Shown here: piece after piece, positions 5,174-6,990 of the stretch
How positions within the stretch are numbered: position 1 is the first letter of the stretch
Layout: each line of letters opens with the position of its first letter
Assembly (NCBI GenBank): GCA_015222555.1
Contig: JADFVM010000117.1
Location: forward strand, 1 to 6,990
Direction: 5' to 3'
Length of the DNA: 6,990 nucleotides
Source of the DNA: Pseudomonadota bacterium
GTDB lineage: Bacteria > Desulfobacterota > JADFVX01
Translations under genes and position numbers: made by a program
The notes under the pieces: generated by a model
The model's database searches: none
What the model was told of the DNA's origin: nothing
The model's input: only the letters and a program-made list of their open reading frames with translations

Positions 5174-6739
5174 ATGTCTGAAAACAGGAAAATAGTTAAA
5201 GGTGCAGGTCTGGTAGGCGGCCTCACATTAATCAGCAGGATCTTCGGCCTTGTAAGGGATATGGTTATAGCCCGATTTTTCGGCGCCACCATGGCCGCAG
5301 ACGCCTTTTTCATTGCCTTGAGAATACCCAACGTTTTGCGGAGGCTCTTTGCCGAAGGGGCGTTGACGGTTTCTTTTATCCCTCTTTTTAAGGAAGCCCA
5401 GATAAAGGAGGGCAGGGAAAAGGCAAGGGAAATAAGTGATGTCGTATTCACATTTCTAAGTCTGATTCTGGCAATAATTGTCATCTTCGCCATCATCTTT
5501 GCCCCGGAGATAGTCAAGGTGATCGCCTTTGGGTTTGAAAGCCCTGAAAAATATGAGCTAACGGTCTATCTGACAAGAATTACCTTCCCCTACCTTTTCC
5601 TGATCTGTCTTGTCGCCTTGTCTATGGGGATTCTTAATTCTGAAGGCCATTTCGCAGCACCCGCCATGGCTCCTATCCTTTTGAATATTTCCATAATAAT
5701 AGCCGCCTTTTTTTTAAGCCCCTTATTAGATGAACCTGTTGTATCTTTGGCAATAGGTGTACTGCTGGGTGGCGTGTTGCAGGTACTTTTGCAGATTCCC
5801 TTTGTAAAAAGAGCGGGTTACTTCCCCAGAATCAACCTTAATTTTTCACATCCTGCTTTGAGGAAACTATTAATTTTAATGGGGCCGGCCGTATTTGGCA
5901 TCGCTGTTTATCAGTTAAACATCTTTATCACAACCATACTGGCAACGCTTCTGCCGGAAGGGTCTGTTTCTTATCTCTATTATGCAGACAGATTTTTTCA
6001 GCTTCCTCTTGGTATTTTTGTAATATCACTTGCCACCGCAGTGCTTCCCACCATGTCGGAACAGGTTTCCAGCGGCAGAATAGATAATATGAGAGAATCC
6101 CTTTCTTTTTCACTTAAAATAATCTTTTTCATCACTCTCCCTGCCGCGGCAGGCCTTATTGCCATCAGTGTCCCTGTCTTCAGCCTTTTTTTCCAAAGAG
6201 GTGAATTTGATTATGAGACGACACTCAAAACTGCTTCTGCACTCAAATATTATGCCCTTGGCCTGTGGGCCATTGGAGGGATCAAGATCATCGTACCCGC
6301 CTTTTATGCAATGCAGGATATGAAAACACCTGTACGGGCCGCTTTCATGGCATTCGGTGCGAATATAGTTCTCTCTGTTGTCCTTATGGGCCCCCTCCAG
6401 CATGGTGGCCTGGCCTTGGCGACAACGCTTTCTGCACTACTTAACCTCGCAATACTTCTATCCATTATTGCTTCAAAGGTCGGCAAGGTAATTGATAAAT
6501 CGGTGATCATCTCCTTTGTTAAATCTTTTCTCGCAGCTATTGCAACAGGTGTTGTTGCCTATTATTTCTCAACCCTTGCAGATTGGAAAGTCAACGGTAT
6601 TAACAGTGAAAAGGTCATTATCTTAACAGGATCCATGGCGTCCGGCGTCCTTGCATACCTGGTATCTTCTTTTTTACTGAGAAGTGAAGAGATTGGATAT
6701 ATAAGGAAAGTGTTAAAAGAGAAGAGAAAAACACGCTGA
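5174..6739 (+). CDS. murJ: Lipid II flippase MurJ (MviN family)
   Basis: MurJ moves lipid II, the peptidoglycan precursor, across the inner membrane. At 521 residues and with about 14 hydrophobic segments it has the family's normal size and topology. The N-terminus matches the family closely: LISRIFGLVRD (19-29), ATMAADAFF (38-46), RIPNVLRRLFAEGALTVSFIPLF (50-72). The arginines corresponding to the essential R18, R24 and R52 of the E. coli protein appear as R22, R28 and R56. The last residues (RKVLKEKRKTR) are a basic cytosolic tail. ATG 5174 is the only reasonable start: an in-frame TGA lies at 5150-5152 and no ATG, GTG or TTG falls between. No Shine-Dalgarno sequence precedes it; the 20 bases upstream are A/T- and pyrimidine-rich. 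The stop TGA shares its A with the ATG of the next gene, implying translational coupling. The structured element ends 83 bases upstream. Confidence 0.95.
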   Translation: MSENRKIVKGAGLVGGLTLISRIFGLVRDMVIARFFGATMAADAFFIALRIPNVLRRLFAEGALTVSFIPLFKEAQIKEGREKAREISDVVFTFLSLILAIIVIFAIIFAPEIVKVIAFGFESPEKYELTVYLTRITFPYLFLICLVALSMGILNSEGHFAAPAMAPILLNISIIIAAFFLSPLLDEPVVSLAIGVLLGGVLQVLLQIPFVKRAGYFPRINLNFSHPALRKLLILMGPAVFGIAVYQLNIFITTILATLLPEGSVSYLYYADRFFQLPLGIFVISLATAVLPTMSEQVSSGRIDNMRESLSFSLKIIFFITLPAAAGLIAISVPVFSLFFQRGEFDYETTLKTASALKYYALGLWAIGGIKIIVPAFYAMQDMKTPVRAAFMAFGANIVLSVVLMGPLQHGGLALATTLSALLNLAILLSIIASKVGKVIDKSVIISFVKSFLAAIATGVVAYYFSTLADWKVNGINSEKVIILTGSMASGVLAYLVSSFLLRSEEIGYIRKVLKEKRKTR

Positions 6740-6990
6740 TGGGAAAGCGCGACATTAATACAGCCATGGGAACAGTCCTGATTGAATTTGACCGAGAGGG
6801 GGTCAGTAAACTCACCTTGCCGGCATCCACTGTCGTTAGCAGAGTGTCGGGGGCAGAGATGGAGGATAACCAGCAGATGGACGAGAATATAAGAGTTGTA
6901 TCCCGAATGTTGGAAAGATATTTTCTGGGTGAAGAAGTTGATTTCGGGCCTGTTGAGATATCAATAGACAGCCAGTCCTCATTTTACAGA
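6739..6990 (+). CDS. Methylated-DNA-protein-cysteine methyltransferase-like protein, N-terminal part only
   Basis: The ATG at 6739-6741 overlaps the murJ stop as TGATG, and the frame is open for 84 codons to the window edge. The residues resemble the N-terminal RNase-H-like domain of Ogt/MGMT proteins: GTVLIEFDREGVSKLTLPA near the start, then RMLERYFLGEEVDFGPVEIS and a final SSFYR where the family has a segment like TPFQRRV. These proteins repair O6-alkylguanine by moving the alkyl group to their own cysteine. The helix-turn-helix and the PCHR active-site motif lie outside the window, so activity cannot be judged. An earlier start is unlikely given the overlap, and a second ATG at codon 10 is a possible alternative. 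The upstream purine-rich AGAGAAGAG inside murJ is only a weak ribosome site, which fits coupling to murJ. Confidence 0.65.
   Translation, partial: MGKRDINTAMGTVLIEFDREGVSKLTLPASTVVSRVSGAEMEDNQQMDENIRVVSRMLERYFLGEEVDFGPVEISIDSQSSFYR

Noticed and set aside
5149..5177. TTGACA at 5149-5154 as the murJ -35 box
   Set aside because: With a normal spacer the -10 box would fall on the start codon itself, which would leave the ATG upstream of the transcript start.
5014..5517. Minus-strand open frame of 167 codons crossing the element's right end and the start of murJ
   Set aside because: It runs antisense to murJ with no recognisable domain. The murJ frame is unmistakable.
6110..6830. Several minus-strand open frames opposite the 3' half of murJ and the following gene
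   Set aside because: They are antisense shadows with no ribosome sites, no domains and overlapping one another.

Overview
The window looks like a piece of a deltaproteobacterial (Desulfuromonadota/Geobacter-like) chromosome. This is inferred from three things: a citramalate synthase of the Geobacter type, a putative selenoprotein of the DsbA/thioredoxin fold, and an MshEN-domain signalling protein beside a cyclic-nucleotide-binding protein. No rRNA, tRNA, CRISPR array or transposase gene was seen.

Layout. (1) Positions 1-701, minus strand: the 5' part of an exported DsbA-like protein. Its reading frame is interrupted by a single UGA (288-290), exactly where the first active-site cysteine of the CxxC motif should be. 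The frame then stays open with clear DsbA homology to the window edge, and two hairpins follow the UGA. The best reading is a selenoprotein with a U-P-Y-C active site, not two fragments or a short 137-residue protein. (2) 702-967: a divergent intergenic region with a near-consensus minus-strand promoter, a leader hairpin and a plausible plus-strand promoter. (3) 968-3010, plus strand: citramalate synthase (isoleucine pathway) followed 6 bases later by a membrane-anchored ComEA-like helix-hairpin-helix protein. (4) 3011-3044: a short convergent spacer, A/T-rich with weak inverted repeats. (5) 3045-4800, minus strand: a two-gene unit, transcribed as a small cyclic-nucleotide-binding domain protein and then an MshEN/acidic-linker/GAF-like protein, with a perfect 10-bp hairpin between them. 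(6) 4801-5173: a 267-bp non-coding element with 22-bp perfect (31-bp imperfect) terminal inverted repeats. It folds into a three-way junction with two hairpins that are inverted copies of each other. It is wedged between the divergent CNB and murJ genes. (7) 5174-6990, plus strand: murJ, the lipid II flippase, overlapped by one base at TGATG with the start of an O6-methylguanine-DNA methyltransferase-like gene that runs off the window.

The genes do not form one pathway. They make separate small units: periplasmic redox, isoleucine synthesis plus a DNA-binding competence-like protein, a second-messenger sensing pair, and cell-wall export plus DNA repair. The most notable items are the in-frame UGA at a catalytic cysteine and the structured repeat element.
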